From: an uncultured Pseudomonadota bacterium
GTDB lineage: Bacteria; Pseudomonadota; Alphaproteobacteria; Rs-D84
Reading direction: 5' to 3'
DNA length: 36,842 nt
Assembly: GCA_902799285.1 (NCBI GenBank)
Contig: CADCAA010000003.1
Location: 1,373-38,214, forward strand
The translations under genes were made by a program, and so were the position numbers. Below are positions 10,538 through 19,046 of the stretch, in pieces (the stretch's first letter is position 1; the number at the start of each line of letters is the position of its first letter). The notes under the pieces were generated by a model. The model was not told the DNA's origin and searched no databases. It worked only from the letters and a program-made list of their open reading frames with translations.

Positions 10538-11798
10538 AGATTATAACCTCATAGTTCCAAGTCCGCGTCATGGCGTTCCAAACACAACGTGTCATATAAA
10601 CACCACCAAATTCATCAAACATTTTGATAAATTGCATTGGCAACAATTTAGAAGATGCCGCAATTTCAACAACGTTCAAATTCGCTGTATTATCACCATT
10701 ACGAATTGTATCAACAACAATATCTGTCTTTACATTTGTCCGTAATGTTTGAAATAAACTGATAACTGTGCGCTCAACCGTTTCCGCATCGCGCGCGTCC
10801 TGTGACGCGACACGTTCAACCTCGGGCAACGCAACATTAACACTTAATGTATTATCATCTAATTCAACAACCTCGGCCCCAGGTAAAAAATCCGCCGCAA
10901 TTTTATAAAATTCATCCAGCGAGCCATACTTTCTGCTAAACTCGGCAACCGCACGCGTTTCATCACAAACAACATTTGATTGCACCCAACCAGCAACAGG
11001 TTGCATCAAAAATCCAATTGCCTGATAACACTGTTTTGCGCGCTGTGCCGGCACAGGCAAAGATTCATACGGCAACACCAAAGGCTGACTTGCCTCTCTA
11101 ACGATTTCAAATTGTTTATCTAATTCTTTGTTTTTTTCATCAACCAAACGTTTGTATTCTTCGATACGCGCCGAATCCAACGGTTTAACCTTTGGCGTTT
11201 TCATTTGATTTATAGGCTCGCGAAAAAACATATATAAAACAACCAAGAAAACCGCCAACAAAATTGATGATACAAAATTCGAACGCCACCGACTGATTGG
11301 ACGCAAATTATATTTAGCCTTGCGCGACAATATCGTTCCCAAATTACGTTCCATTGCACGCGGCATACCCCACGCATTTGGCGCAATAAACGTTGTCCAA
11401 TCCGGAATTTTTGAAAACCTTGCATATTCTGCACGGGCATCGGATTCGGACTCAAATAATTTATCGGCCAAAATAATAGAATTACGCACAGCCAACAAAT
11501 AATATTTACCATCCACCGCGAACACCGCCAAAAACGAAGTGTATTCTGATAAAGCATCAACAACCTCGGCCGCGATTGACGGCATACCCGCACGATACCC
11601 ACGACGACGCGGCGCCAACCCAATCATAGACCGATATTCAACAAAATAATTTGCATGTGATTCACGCGCCAAAACCCGCGCATAATTTCGCGCAGTATAT
11701 CCCACCGCCACCGGCTGCCAAAACAGCCCCGCCGCGAACTTTTTCTTGTTCACGCGCAATATTTCTGCAAAACCGCGGATACAATCCTTGGCAAACAT
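10527..11798 (-). CDS. pilO: PilO-like type IVb pilus accessory protein
   Basis: The 423-residue protein agrees in length with R64/SPI-7 PilO. It has a cytoplasmic N-terminal domain with the AGLFWQP motif typical of the family, a single membrane helix at about 198-216 (SSILLAVFLVVLYMFF), and a periplasmic C-terminal part with a predicted coiled coil (220-245). PilO is an inner-membrane accessory protein of thin (type IVb) pili. Position first in pilO-P-Q-R reproduces the plasmid gene order. It starts 20 bases after the lipoprotein gene's stop. The assignment leans on gene order plus the WQP motif. Confidence 0.72.
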   Translation of the reverse strand: MFAKDCIRGFAEILRVNKKKFAAGLFWQPVAVGYTARNYARVLARESHANYFVEYRSMIGLAPRRRGYRAGMPSIAAEVVDALSEYTSFLAVFAVDGKYYLLAVRNSIILADKLFESESDARAEYARFSKIPDWTTFIAPNAWGMPRAMERNLGTILSRKAKYNLRPISRWRSNFVSSILLAVFLVVLYMFFREPINQMKTPKVKPLDSARIEEYKRLVDEKNKELDKQFEIVREASQPLVLPYESLPVPAQRAKQCYQAIGFLMQPVAGWVQSNVVCDETRAVAEFSRKYGSLDEFYKIAADFLPGAEVVELDDNTLSVNVALPEVERVASQDARDAETVERTVISLFQTLRTNVKTDIVVDTIRNGDNTANLNVVEIAASSKLLPMQFIKMFDEFGGVYMTRCVWNAMTRTWNYEVIIYAK

Positions 11799-11817
11799 AT
11801 AATATTAAAAAATCATA

Positions 11818-12147
11818 TTATTCATGGGCGGCACAATTATACACGCGTGCTGTCAAAGAATATTTATATTCCGGCCCAAACATAACCCATGGTTTTTGTT
11901 GTTTTTCATCACGTTCCAGCCAAAAAACATTACCGCCCTTACCTTGGGTTGCGATACGATTTCTTAAATATTGAATTGCATCATCATGTGAATAAAATTC
12001 CGCATCCGCATCCATTTTATATAAATACACACAATTTTGCGGCGCCGCATCAACCAAAACCAATTTATCACTATCGTTTTCAGGCTTTACTGTATGATTA
12101 CACGCTGCCAACAAACCAACAAAACAAATCAAAAATAATTTTTTCAT
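11818..12147 (-). CDS. Small outer-membrane lipoprotein, DUF4156/RcsF-like
   Basis: The 109-residue product has a lipoprotein signal with lipobox LLAAC (Cys16). The mature part contains QNCVYLYKM, DAIQYLRNRIATQGKGGNVF and a terminal RVYNC, the layout of DUF4156-type lipoproteins (Cys near the start, 'LRN.A...GaN', closing Cys), so the two cysteines may form a disulfide. It is the first gene of the pil-like unit and could serve as its pilotin or outer-membrane partner; that role is inferred from position only. A good AAGGAG lies upstream, in the GC-rich structured leader described at 12166-12235. Confidence 0.65.
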   Translation of the reverse strand: MKKLFLICFVGLLAACNHTVKPENDSDKLVLVDAAPQNCVYLYKMDADAEFYSHDDAIQYLRNRIATQGKGGNVFWLERDEKQQKPWVMFGPEYKYSLTARVYNCAAHE

Positions 12148-12165
12148 TTTTTCTCCTTTCCCTTG

Positions 12166-12235
12166 TCCCCCGAAGCCCCTGTTCCAAATAGCCTTGGCAG
12201 AGTGGAATTGGCGAAGGGGGATTTTTTATTTTTTA
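12166..12235 (+). other. GC-rich structured intergenic element with terminator-like T tract
   Basis: Between lpxC and the lipoprotein gene, TCCCCC (12166-12171) pairs with GGGGGA (12216-12221). Inside it GCC (12175-12177) pairs with GGC (12210-12212) and TTCCA (12182-12186) with TGGAA (12203-12207). On the plus strand it is followed at once by ATTTTTTATTTTTTATT, as in an intrinsic terminator, yet both neighbouring genes are on the minus strand. It may be the end of an antisense or small RNA, or a structured leader of the lipoprotein mRNA. Confidence 0.45.
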
Positions 12236-13168
12236 TTAAATTATCTCGTAATTTTCTGGATCACTGAACAATTTCCTTAACACTAAATTATTCAACGCAT
12301 GACTGCCCTTGTACGACACCAAATCACCAATAATAATACCACCCGATGTCCACATATCACCAATTGCATCAATAACTTTGTGTCGCACAAATTCATCCGG
12401 CCAATATAATTGATTCAGTGTTCCGTCCCCATTGGCATTTAATACAATCACATTATGCTCGGACGCACCATGTGCCATACCATGCTTTTTAAGAATTTCC
12501 CACTCTGAAATTTTTCCAAATGTCCGCGCACGCGCAACATCGCGCAAAAATACATTTTGTGATTTTTTCGTCCCATTATATGAATATGAAAAAGATTGTT
12601 CACCAATAACTTTTTCCGGATAAATCAGTGTTGCCGAAACATTAAAAGATTTTCCATCGTTTGGTGATAACTTTACAAATCCACGTGTATCACGCCCAGA
12701 AATTTTGTTCAACAACCAAAACTTTGCGCGTTCAAAAAACGATACATTACGCTTGGCCTCATCCGACGTCGCAATAACCTCGCGCTTTACAATTATGCGT
12801 TTTGGTTTTGCACCAACAACACCTATTTCCAAAAATTTTTTCATAAATTCAGCGGCACTGCCATCCAGAATTGGTGTCTCACACCCATCGATTTCAATAA
12901 TCGCACTGTCCACACCAACCAACATCAATGCAGCCATCAAATGTTCAATTGTTTGCACATGCGCACCTGACATTTCACCAACGGTGGTATTCCGCATTTT
13001 TGTTTCGCCAACATTTGAATAAATCGCTGGGATTTTGAACTTTTTATCCATATCAATACGATAAAAAACAATACCAGATACCTTGGACGGGCGCACAACC
13101 ATACGAACACTTTTACCACTGTGAATACCAACACCCGACATTTCAAATTTTTTCTTAAAAGTCGCCAT
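12236..13168 (-). CDS. lpxC: UDP-3-O-acyl-N-acetylglucosamine deacetylase
   Basis: LpxC is the zinc enzyme that performs the committed step of lipid A synthesis. The 310-residue product has both halves of the duplicated fold. TIEHLMAAL supplies one zinc ligand (His76, with Glu75), and RHKVIDAIGD supplies His263 and Asp267. The catalytic His (SHALNN, His290) and AHGASEHNV are present. The start MATFKKKFEMSGVGIHSG fits the usual N-terminus. Its ATG lies 14 bases inside the end of lpxK, so the two are translationally linked. It is the last gene of the DUF374-lpxK-lpxC unit; no minus-strand terminator is obvious before the next gene. Confidence 0.95.
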   Translation of the reverse strand: MATFKKKFEMSGVGIHSGKSVRMVVRPSKVSGIVFYRIDMDKKFKIPAIYSNVGETKMRNTTVGEMSGAHVQTIEHLMAALMLVGVDSAIIEIDGCETPILDGSAAEFMKKFLEIGVVGAKPKRIIVKREVIATSDEAKRNVSFFERAKFWLLNKISGRDTRGFVKLSPNDGKSFNVSATLIYPEKVIGEQSFSYSYNGTKKSQNVFLRDVARARTFGKISEWEILKKHGMAHGASEHNVIVLNANGDGTLNQLYWPDEFVRHKVIDAIGDMWTSGGIIIGDLVSYKGSHALNNLVLRKLFSDPENYEII

Positions 13169-14072
13169 TTATTTTCCCCTTTAACCAATCAAAAAAAGAC
13201 CCATCAATCACAGTATCCAACGCCGCGTACTTTATCCCAGAACGCACATTTTCCGGCAACCGCACCCAGTCTTTTTCCGTTGTCACCAATTTCGCATTAT
13301 ATTTTTCAGCCAAAGCAAACAATTGTTTTATATCGTCATCTGTATATTGATAATGGTCAGCAAAAGACTTTTTATAAACAACATTTTTTAATTTATCAAA
13401 AAACTTATCTGGATACCCAATCCCTGCAAACGCAACAATTGGCACATCTTCATCATATGGTGATATTGTTTTATTTTCCGCATAAAACACCGGCAAATGC
13501 GACGGTATTTTCAAATCTTTATTATTTTTTTTCGCATCCGATTTAATAACAATAACCGCATCCGCACGATTAAAACCCGACACCCCTTCGCGCATGGGGC
13601 CCGCAGGCAACAAAAATCCATTGCCAAAACCAAAATTTTCATCCACCACAACTATTGAAATATCTTTTTTAATAGATGGATTTTGAAAACCATCATCCAT
13701 AACTATTGGGCCTTTGGCTTTTTGCTTGTTCAGTAAAACAATATTACTGCGTCTGTCACCTGTATGCACAATCAAACCATATCGCGATAACATTAACGCT
13801 TCGTCCCCAACAAACAATGTATCCTTGGTGCTTTTGTATCCACGCATAACAACAGGCGCATCGATAAATTCAGCAATTTTACGAACAATAGGCGTCTTAC
13901 CAACACCCCCCGCCAATAAATTTCCAACACAAATAATCTTGCGCCGCGATTCCAAAGGATGACGCGCACGCATTTTGAAAACGAACCTGGATACCAAATA
14001 ATACAAGCCCGACAAAGGCAATAATAAAACTGCAACCGGCCCTTTGCGATAAAACCACTTTGGCGTTTTCAT
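13155..14072 (-). CDS. lpxK: Tetraacyldisaccharide 4'-kinase
   Basis: LpxK phosphorylates the 4' position of the lipid A disaccharide at the inner membrane. The 305-residue product has the N-terminal membrane-associating helix (VAVLLLPLSGLYYLV, 13-27), the P-loop GGVGKTP (55-61) after ICVGNLLA, and MDDGFQNPSI, the conserved DDGFQ motif. GFLLPAGPMREG and the C-terminal TTEKDWVRLP are typical of the family. It starts at the stop of the DUF374 gene (one-base overlap, TAATG) and overlaps lpxC by 14 bases. In many alphaproteobacteria a KDO transferase gene sits between DUF374 and lpxK; it is absent here. Confidence 0.95.
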   Translation of the reverse strand: MKTPKWFYRKGPVAVLLLPLSGLYYLVSRFVFKMRARHPLESRRKIICVGNLLAGGVGKTPIVRKIAEFIDAPVVMRGYKSTKDTLFVGDEALMLSRYGLIVHTGDRRSNIVLLNKQKAKGPIVMDDGFQNPSIKKDISIVVVDENFGFGNGFLLPAGPMREGVSGFNRADAVIVIKSDAKKNNKDLKIPSHLPVFYAENKTISPYDEDVPIVAFAGIGYPDKFFDKLKNVVYKKSFADHYQYTDDDIKQLFALAEKYNAKLVTTEKDWVRLPENVRSGIKYAALDTVIDGSFFDWLKGKINGDF

Positions 14073-14851
14073 TATTTCTTTCCCTGTTTTTCTAACTTTT
14101 TAGCCTCGCGCATTTTGCGTTTGAACTCAGTCGCAGTTAAACCTTCTTCAACCCGCATCAGATTAAAGATTTTATCCAAATCACGCATTTGCTTTACACA
14201 GATATTTTCGATTTTTTTACGCTCTTGCTCGAAACCTGGGGTTTTTACCTTAGACTTAATAAAAATCGGTTCGCCCACATCCATAATATTTTTTGAAAAA
14301 GGCAAAGTAATTAAATACCGGTCCCAACGTGTCTGAAACCAAGATTTAGACGAAGCAAAACATACCGGAATAATTGGCACATTTGCCATTTTTGCAAAAT
14401 ACATTGCACCATCTTGTAAATGCAGAGACGGACCACTGGGCCCATCAGGACACATAACGATTGGTCGCTTTTTTTGTGTTAAAACCCGCACCCCCTCACG
14501 CAACACAGAAACCGCACCGGATGAAGTACTGCCAAATATAGCACGCGCGCCAAACATATGTTGAATTTTTGCCATTAATCGCCCGTCTTTATTGCGACTG
14601 GTGACGGCACAAGACCGAATACGATACAATGCCATAACAACACTTGGTATCATGGTCCGCCCATGCCACACAACGAACACAGCGGGCTTTTTCCGATATT
14701 CTTTCAAAACCTTTTTATTGCGCACATGCGTGCAACAGGTTGCAAAAATCAACCACATAATAATAGATACCGGCACAGCAAACACCCACTGCACAATATC
14801 CAAACCTAAAAAAGGGTCCAACACATATTTTCTGAACTTACTTCTTGCCAT
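14072..14851 (-). CDS. DUF374 lysophospholipid acyltransferase-like protein
   Basis: The 259-residue product has an N-terminal membrane helix (VQWVFAVPVSIIMWLIFAT) and the DUF374 hallmarks: FVVWHGRTMIP (the HxxxxD-like site of this family), SRNKDGRLMAKI, GSTSSGAVSVL and PDGPSGPSLHLQDGAMY. DUF374 proteins belong to the LPLAT superfamily and are habitually encoded beside lipid A/KDO genes; the exact acyl substrate is not established. It is the first gene of the lipid A unit, behind a good promoter (14887-14915), and its stop overlaps the lpxK start. The C-terminus is a basic, probably helical tail. Confidence 0.85.
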   Translation of the reverse strand: MARSKFRKYVLDPFLGLDIVQWVFAVPVSIIMWLIFATCCTHVRNKKVLKEYRKKPAVFVVWHGRTMIPSVVMALYRIRSCAVTSRNKDGRLMAKIQHMFGARAIFGSTSSGAVSVLREGVRVLTQKKRPIVMCPDGPSGPSLHLQDGAMYFAKMANVPIIPVCFASSKSWFQTRWDRYLITLPFSKNIMDVGEPIFIKSKVKTPGFEQERKKIENICVKQMRDLDKIFNLMRVEEGLTATEFKRKMREAKKLEKQGKK

Positions 14852-14886
14852 ATAATCACCTAACTAAAAAATTTTTTTCCAAGGAA

Positions 14887-14915
14887 ATCATAGCAACAAT
14901 AAAAATACAATGCAA
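14887..14915 (-). promoter_or_regulatory. Promoter of DUF374-lpxK-lpxC
   Basis: On the minus strand TTGCAT (14910-14915), a 17-base spacer and TATGAT (14887-14892) precede the ATG at 14851, leaving a leader of about 30 bases with TAGGTGAT as a weak ribosome binding site. Confidence 0.6.
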
Positions 14916-14991
14916 GACCCAAAACAAACCAAAAAATACGAATAACAATCGGTTTTAAGAGAAAAATTTTTATCAAAAACATTATTTTTAA

Positions 14992-15019
14992 TTGACAGCA
15001 AGATAATTTAGTATATAAT
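14992..15019 (+). promoter_or_regulatory. Strong promoter of initiator tRNA
   Basis: Both boxes are perfect: TTGACA (14992-14997), a 16-base spacer and TATAAT (15014-15019). The tRNA starts 15 bases downstream. It is the best sigma-70-type match in the window. Confidence 0.85.
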
Positions 15020-15033
15020 ACAACCTATCTTAT

Positions 15034-15110
<77 letters not shown>

Positions 15111-15117
15111 GTTAAAT

Positions 15118-15147
15118 AAAAAATGCACCTACGCGGGTGCATTTTTT
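15118..15147. terminator. Bidirectional intrinsic terminator
   Basis: ATGCACC (15123-15129) pairs with GGTGCAT (15136-15142). Runs of A before and T after extend the stem and give T tracts on both strands. It can end the tRNA transcript (plus) and the virB operon (minus). Confidence 0.8.
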
Positions 15148-15164
15148 GTTTAATTTTTTGTGGT

Positions 15165-15198
15165 CCGTGGTTTGTGGCCACGGCAACCTTTGGTTGCC
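15165..15198. repeat. Pair of overlapping hairpins
   Basis: CCGTGG (15165-15170) with CCACGG (15178-15183), and GGCAACC (15182-15188) with GGTTGCC (15192-15198), are two short inverted repeats that share two bases and so exclude each other when fully formed. They lie downstream of the virB operon. Confidence 0.5.
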
Positions 15199-15311
15199 TT
15201 GGTTCAAAATTTGTATATGAGAACAAACGATAGTGAAGTTCGAATAACTACAAATTTGCGCGCAGTCGCGTCGCATTTATGCGACAGACAAGCGAATTCC
15301 ATCTCCCGCAA
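15199..15311 (+). repeat. Split second copy of the initiator tRNA 3' end, interrupted by a palindrome-bearing insert
   Basis: The tRNA segment TTGGTTCAAA (15084-15093) recurs at 15199-15208, and the next tRNA segment TCCATCTCCCGCAA (15094-15107) recurs at 15298-15311. Joined, these rebuild 24 bases of the tRNA 3' end. The 89 bases between them carry a 9-base inverted repeat (AAATTTGTA 15207-15215, TACAAATTT 15249-15257) and the palindrome GTCGCATTTATGCGAC. This resembles an attachment-site duplication that was later interrupted. Confidence 0.6.
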
Positions 15312-15312
15312 A

Positions 15313-15993
15313 TTATTTTTTACTCTTAAAATACTTATCAAATGCGGCCTGGACTTTATCGATGCCAGCCTTGATTTTTTCCTGCATACATTTTTTTAGG
15401 TTTTCATCAGGCTCGCTATCCAGTGCCGTGGCATCACGATCATTTTGTGTTTTGAATTCGTTAACCAAATCCATCAATTTTTTATTATTCTGCACCTGGT
15501 TTGACATTTCTTCAAAAATCCGTGGCACAGAATCCGCATCAGTCACATACACAGGCTGAACATCATTTGCCGCATCTTGCAACGCCCCCTTGATTTTTGG
15601 AAAAACATTGTCCAACGCAGCCACAGCATCATCTATGTGATGATTTTCATGCGCCAAAACCGCATTATATTCGCACGAATCCACCGGAAATTTTTCATCA
15701 ACATAGATTTCAAAATCACGAAAACCAACTGTTGATTTCACAGAATCCAAATACACACAATAATATTCGCCATTAAAAACATAACCAATTTGTGGTGCAA
15801 AAGAATTAAACGGCTGAATACTAACATAACCGGCTTTTTGCCCCATATCTTGGTCAGTACGATGCACATTAATTTTCCAATCGGCCTTTTTAATATTTAC
15901 ATCTGGATTTTTTTTATATTTATCACATGGCCCAGAAACCGCCGGCGCACACAAAACAACAGAACACAAAACAACAAAAAACTTTTTAACCAT
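15313..15993 (-). CDS. Secreted putative zinc metallopeptidase (HExxH), paralog 1
   Basis: The 226-residue product has a signal peptide (MVKKFFVVLCSVVLCAPAVSG) and an HENHH motif (His115-His119) inside VLAHENHHIDD, matching the HExxH zincin signature. A downstream acidic residue could be the third zinc ligand but is not certain. Shared landmarks with its upstream neighbour include a Cys near residue 23, a DW at 38-39, YYCVYLDSV / GYCVGIKDI, GF/GYxDF and DSCxY just before the motif. The C-terminal third is helical and lysine-rich. No family name comes to mind; proteins with 'HE..H' and paired cysteines near type IV secretion genes are known only as hypothetical to me. It ends the virB3-virB4 operon and overlaps its neighbour by 8 bases. 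Confidence 0.68.
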   Translation of the reverse strand: MVKKFFVVLCSVVLCAPAVSGPCDKYKKNPDVNIKKADWKINVHRTDQDMGQKAGYVSIQPFNSFAPQIGYVFNGEYYCVYLDSVKSTVGFRDFEIYVDEKFPVDSCEYNAVLAHENHHIDDAVAALDNVFPKIKGALQDAANDVQPVYVTDADSVPRIFEEMSNQVQNNKKLMDLVNEFKTQNDRDATALDSEPDENLKKCMQEKIKAGIDKVQAAFDKYFKSKK

Positions 15994-16612
15994 TACAGTG
16001 TTCTAATTCCAAATATTGTTTGTTTTCTTCATCAATTTTGATATTTCTGATTTCTTCCTCGGCAGAAATTTTTTGTTTTACCAAAATCAAATCAGGATGC
16101 GTTTGTAATTTGACATTTAAATCATCAATTGCATCACCAATATCGGCCTCGTCCTGGACAAAAACCGGCAATATAGAATTTGCTGCACTTAACACAGAAT
16201 CTCTTAAATCATCTTGAAAATCATCAATAACCGATAAATATGCCCTGATATGTTCACCCTCGTGTTCCAATACAGTTTTATATGAACAAGAATCCAAAGC
16301 ATGCCGCATATCAATTCTGACCGAAAAATCACTATACCCAATAACAGCATTTATATCTTTGATACCGACACAATACCCTTCATCATTTGGCAATTCATCA
16401 ATATTTACGATAATATCATATTCATCAACCAAAGTCGCAACGACATTACCATGGTACAAATCCATCATTTTTAACGGCTGACCAACTTTTTTCACCCAAT
16501 CAGGCTTGTTTATTCTGACCAAAGGTTTTGTTTTAAAAGCGACACACTTATCCTCAGCAAAAGCCGCTGTTATAAAACACATAGACATCAAAAATGCCAA
16601 CGCCTTAAACAT
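15986..16612 (-). CDS. Secreted putative zinc metallopeptidase (HExxH), paralog 2
   Basis: The 208-residue product starts with a signal peptide (MFKALAFLMSMCFITAAFA) and carries HEGEH (His117-His121) in VLEHEGEHIRAYL. It is paralogous to the following gene (see its shared landmarks), so the pair arose by tandem duplication. The ATG lies 8 bases inside the end of virB4 and the next ATG lies 8 bases inside this gene's end; both junctions read TTAAnCAT on the plus strand. Operon position after VirB4 suggests a periplasmic factor that serves or is exported by the secretion system, for instance by trimming peptidoglycan-linked peptides. Catalysis is inferred from the motif only. Confidence 0.68.
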   Translation of the reverse strand: MFKALAFLMSMCFITAAFAEDKCVAFKTKPLVRINKPDWVKKVGQPLKMMDLYHGNVVATLVDEYDIIVNIDELPNDEGYCVGIKDINAVIGYSDFSVRIDMRHALDSCSYKTVLEHEGEHIRAYLSVIDDFQDDLRDSVLSAANSILPVFVQDEADIGDAIDDLNVKLQTHPDLILVKQKISAEEEIRNIKIDEENKQYLELEHCNG

Positions 16613-19046
16613 TTCGCTTCAAATATTCCTCGACAAAAGAATTATTAAACGTTCTGTATAATTCTTCGGCCAACAACACAGAATTACGCCCAGATTCAAA
16701 TAACTTTAACAAACTGCCCAAACCACCCAATTCGGTATTCAAAATCACAGATTCATTAGATACCGGCCGCGACAACAAAACCGCCCTTTCCAGATTTGGA
16801 TACGCCGTTCCCTGGATAAACGCAATTTCCAACGGATTTAATCCCCATAATTCTTCGTACATACGACGCGTTTCCTTGCCGGCCGCAGATTTATTACGGA
16901 AAAATATAACGGTTTGTGCCTGTTCACGAACAACCTTGCCAATTCCAAGTGTATCTAAAATATCAGCATTTTGGAAAGCCGCCATATAAACCTGACGATT
17001 TTTACGACCCTCTTGCAGACCTTTTACAAAATTATCACGGAACATTTTGTTTTCCAGCATAGGCGCAGTTTCGTCAATCATAACCAATGATGGATTTCCA
17101 CCGGCAACCGTCGTCGTATTAATCCTGTGTAAAATATAAGAAATCACCGCCGGCGCCAGTGTCGGGTCTTGTAAAACCTCGGTAAAATCAAAAGTAGTAA
17201 GGCGCGATTGTAAATCCAAAGTATCAGAATCTTCATTAAACATATAACCATATTGATCTTCGGCAACCCATTTTACTAATTCAGGACGCATTTTACCATT
17301 TGATGAAAAACAACTGGTCAATAGATTAGCCAACTTTCTGTCTTTTGGTTTCAAATAATCAAAATTGACAGACACCGCACGGGCAATTTCTTCGGTTGAT
17401 AACGGGTCATTTTGCCCAGAAATAATAGACAACCAGATTTTCAAGAAATCACGATTTACCTTGTTATCCTCCATTTTAAAAGGATTCAAATGTGTTTCAA
17501 AAGAATTCGTATATTTATCATCTTTATCCTTTTCGCGACCGTGCATAGTCACATATTTTCCACCAACGGCCAAAGTAAATATTTCGGCACCACGATTTCT
17601 GTCGAAAAAGAACGCTTTTAACTTTTGATGACGTAATGATTGCCCAATTAAAAATGAATACAATGTTGTTTTACCAACACCGGTCGGACCAATAACCAAA
17701 CTGTGTCCCACCGCCACCGGCTTGTCCGATACATGGAATTGAAATTGATATGGTGTCCCTTGGGCGGTTGGGAATATAACCAATGGCCCCGGACCCCAAT
17801 CCGAATTTGCATTACCGGTTGGAACATAATCCATAGGAATCGAAACCGCGGCCGTCTTTGACAATAATTTGAAACTGCGCGGGAAAACATCAAATCCCGG
17901 AATCATAGAAAACCAAGAAACACGTGATGCAAATGTTTCAACAATCGGTGAAACATTAAATGATGCCGCAATTTTTTTGAATTCTTTGATATATTTTTCC
18001 AAATCCTCGTTTGTATCACCAAATAAAACAAATAAAGGATAATAATTCACCAAACTTTGATTGCCCGATACATTTTCATCCATAATGGATTCGGCCTCGC
18101 CCAACTGCTCCATCGTTGAATTTTCAGATTTTTCATCCGCGGTCGATTGTGTCTGACGCAAAGCCGTTGCAACCTCGGCCGCACCCATAATATGAAAACC
18201 ATTCATACAAATCATTTCACATTGAATTGTTGAAATATTCATAAAAAATTCTTCATCCAAATAATCAGGTGCAATTTTAAAAGAAACCGCCGCCGCATAT
18301 TTTTGAATACCACCACTTTCATATTTGAAAAATCCATCACGCAAAAATTCAACATCATCCACAGTCACCAAATCAGCAATTGACCCATCGCAAATCCGCG
18401 GTGATGGTTTGGTCAAAGGCGACAAAATCCGCCCAAAAAATCGGCCCATATTATCGCGTGAATCATTTTTTAATAATTCAGGTTTATATATCGCGAACAC
18501 AGATTCAATATAATTACAATATTTATCTAATTTTTCGACTGCATCCGCGCCACCCACAGAAATAACCAAATAATAACTATTGGAAAAAACCTTTAATCCC
18601 TGGTTTTTCCACTTTTCATAAATCATCTGTAAAGTCGATTGATGAAAATCATAGTTTGTTTTTTCATGCACAGCATCACGAACAGTAAAAAACCGTAAAA
18701 TAACATTTGAATCATGAATCATATTAAACAAACTGGCGCGGCGGTCCAATAATTCAGAACGCATACTTTCATCCTGCATACTGACCTGGACACCCTTTAA
18801 CCGATAAACACGGACATATGATCCATCCTCAATCTCCAAAGTATTATCTTTTCTGATACCTTTGAACGGCAAATATTCAGAATACCGTAAATAACCAAAT
18901 TTTGGAAATATTTTCCGTGTCAAAGCCGGCAAATACAACATCAAAACAATAAATAAAAATACAACCACCATAACAAGTATGGTCAAAGTCATGGGAAAAT
19001 CGCCACTTCCTGCAAAATAATCAAAAAATCCAGACATATTCATCAT
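16605..19046 (-). CDS. virB4: VirB4/TrbE-family type IV secretion ATPase
   Basis: VirB4 is the conserved inner-membrane-associated ATPase of type IV secretion systems. The 813-residue length is normal. An N-terminal membrane helix (about 20-42) precedes a CagE/VirB-type middle domain. The C-terminal RecA-like domain has Walker A GPTGVGKT (453-460), FFFDRNRG, Walker B SLVMIDE (653-659) with the catalytic Glu, and a Q-rich sensor region (MAAFQNADI). It begins at the stop of virB3 (one-base overlap); a second ATG two codons in is equally possible. Neighbours identify a T4SS, but no relaxase or coupling protein is near, so protein export is likelier than conjugation. Confidence 0.9.
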   Translation of the reverse strand: MMNMSGFFDYFAGSGDFPMTLTILVMVVVFLFIVLMLYLPALTRKIFPKFGYLRYSEYLPFKGIRKDNTLEIEDGSYVRVYRLKGVQVSMQDESMRSELLDRRASLFNMIHDSNVILRFFTVRDAVHEKTNYDFHQSTLQMIYEKWKNQGLKVFSNSYYLVISVGGADAVEKLDKYCNYIESVFAIYKPELLKNDSRDNMGRFFGRILSPLTKPSPRICDGSIADLVTVDDVEFLRDGFFKYESGGIQKYAAAVSFKIAPDYLDEEFFMNISTIQCEMICMNGFHIMGAAEVATALRQTQSTADEKSENSTMEQLGEAESIMDENVSGNQSLVNYYPLFVLFGDTNEDLEKYIKEFKKIAASFNVSPIVETFASRVSWFSMIPGFDVFPRSFKLLSKTAAVSIPMDYVPTGNANSDWGPGPLVIFPTAQGTPYQFQFHVSDKPVAVGHSLVIGPTGVGKTTLYSFLIGQSLRHQKLKAFFFDRNRGAEIFTLAVGGKYVTMHGREKDKDDKYTNSFETHLNPFKMEDNKVNRDFLKIWLSIISGQNDPLSTEEIARAVSVNFDYLKPKDRKLANLLTSCFSSNGKMRPELVKWVAEDQYGYMFNEDSDTLDLQSRLTTFDFTEVLQDPTLAPAVISYILHRINTTTVAGGNPSLVMIDETAPMLENKMFRDNFVKGLQEGRKNRQVYMAAFQNADILDTLGIGKVVREQAQTVIFFRNKSAAGKETRRMYEELWGLNPLEIAFIQGTAYPNLERAVLLSRPVSNESVILNTELGGLGSLLKLFESGRNSVLLAEELYRTFNNSFVEEYLKRNV

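Noticed and set aside
12186-12222. tRNA-Ser/Leu-like start (GCCTTGGCAGAGTGG) on the plus strand
   Set aside because: The D-arm resemblance ends in a G run and T tract; no anticodon or T-arm follows.
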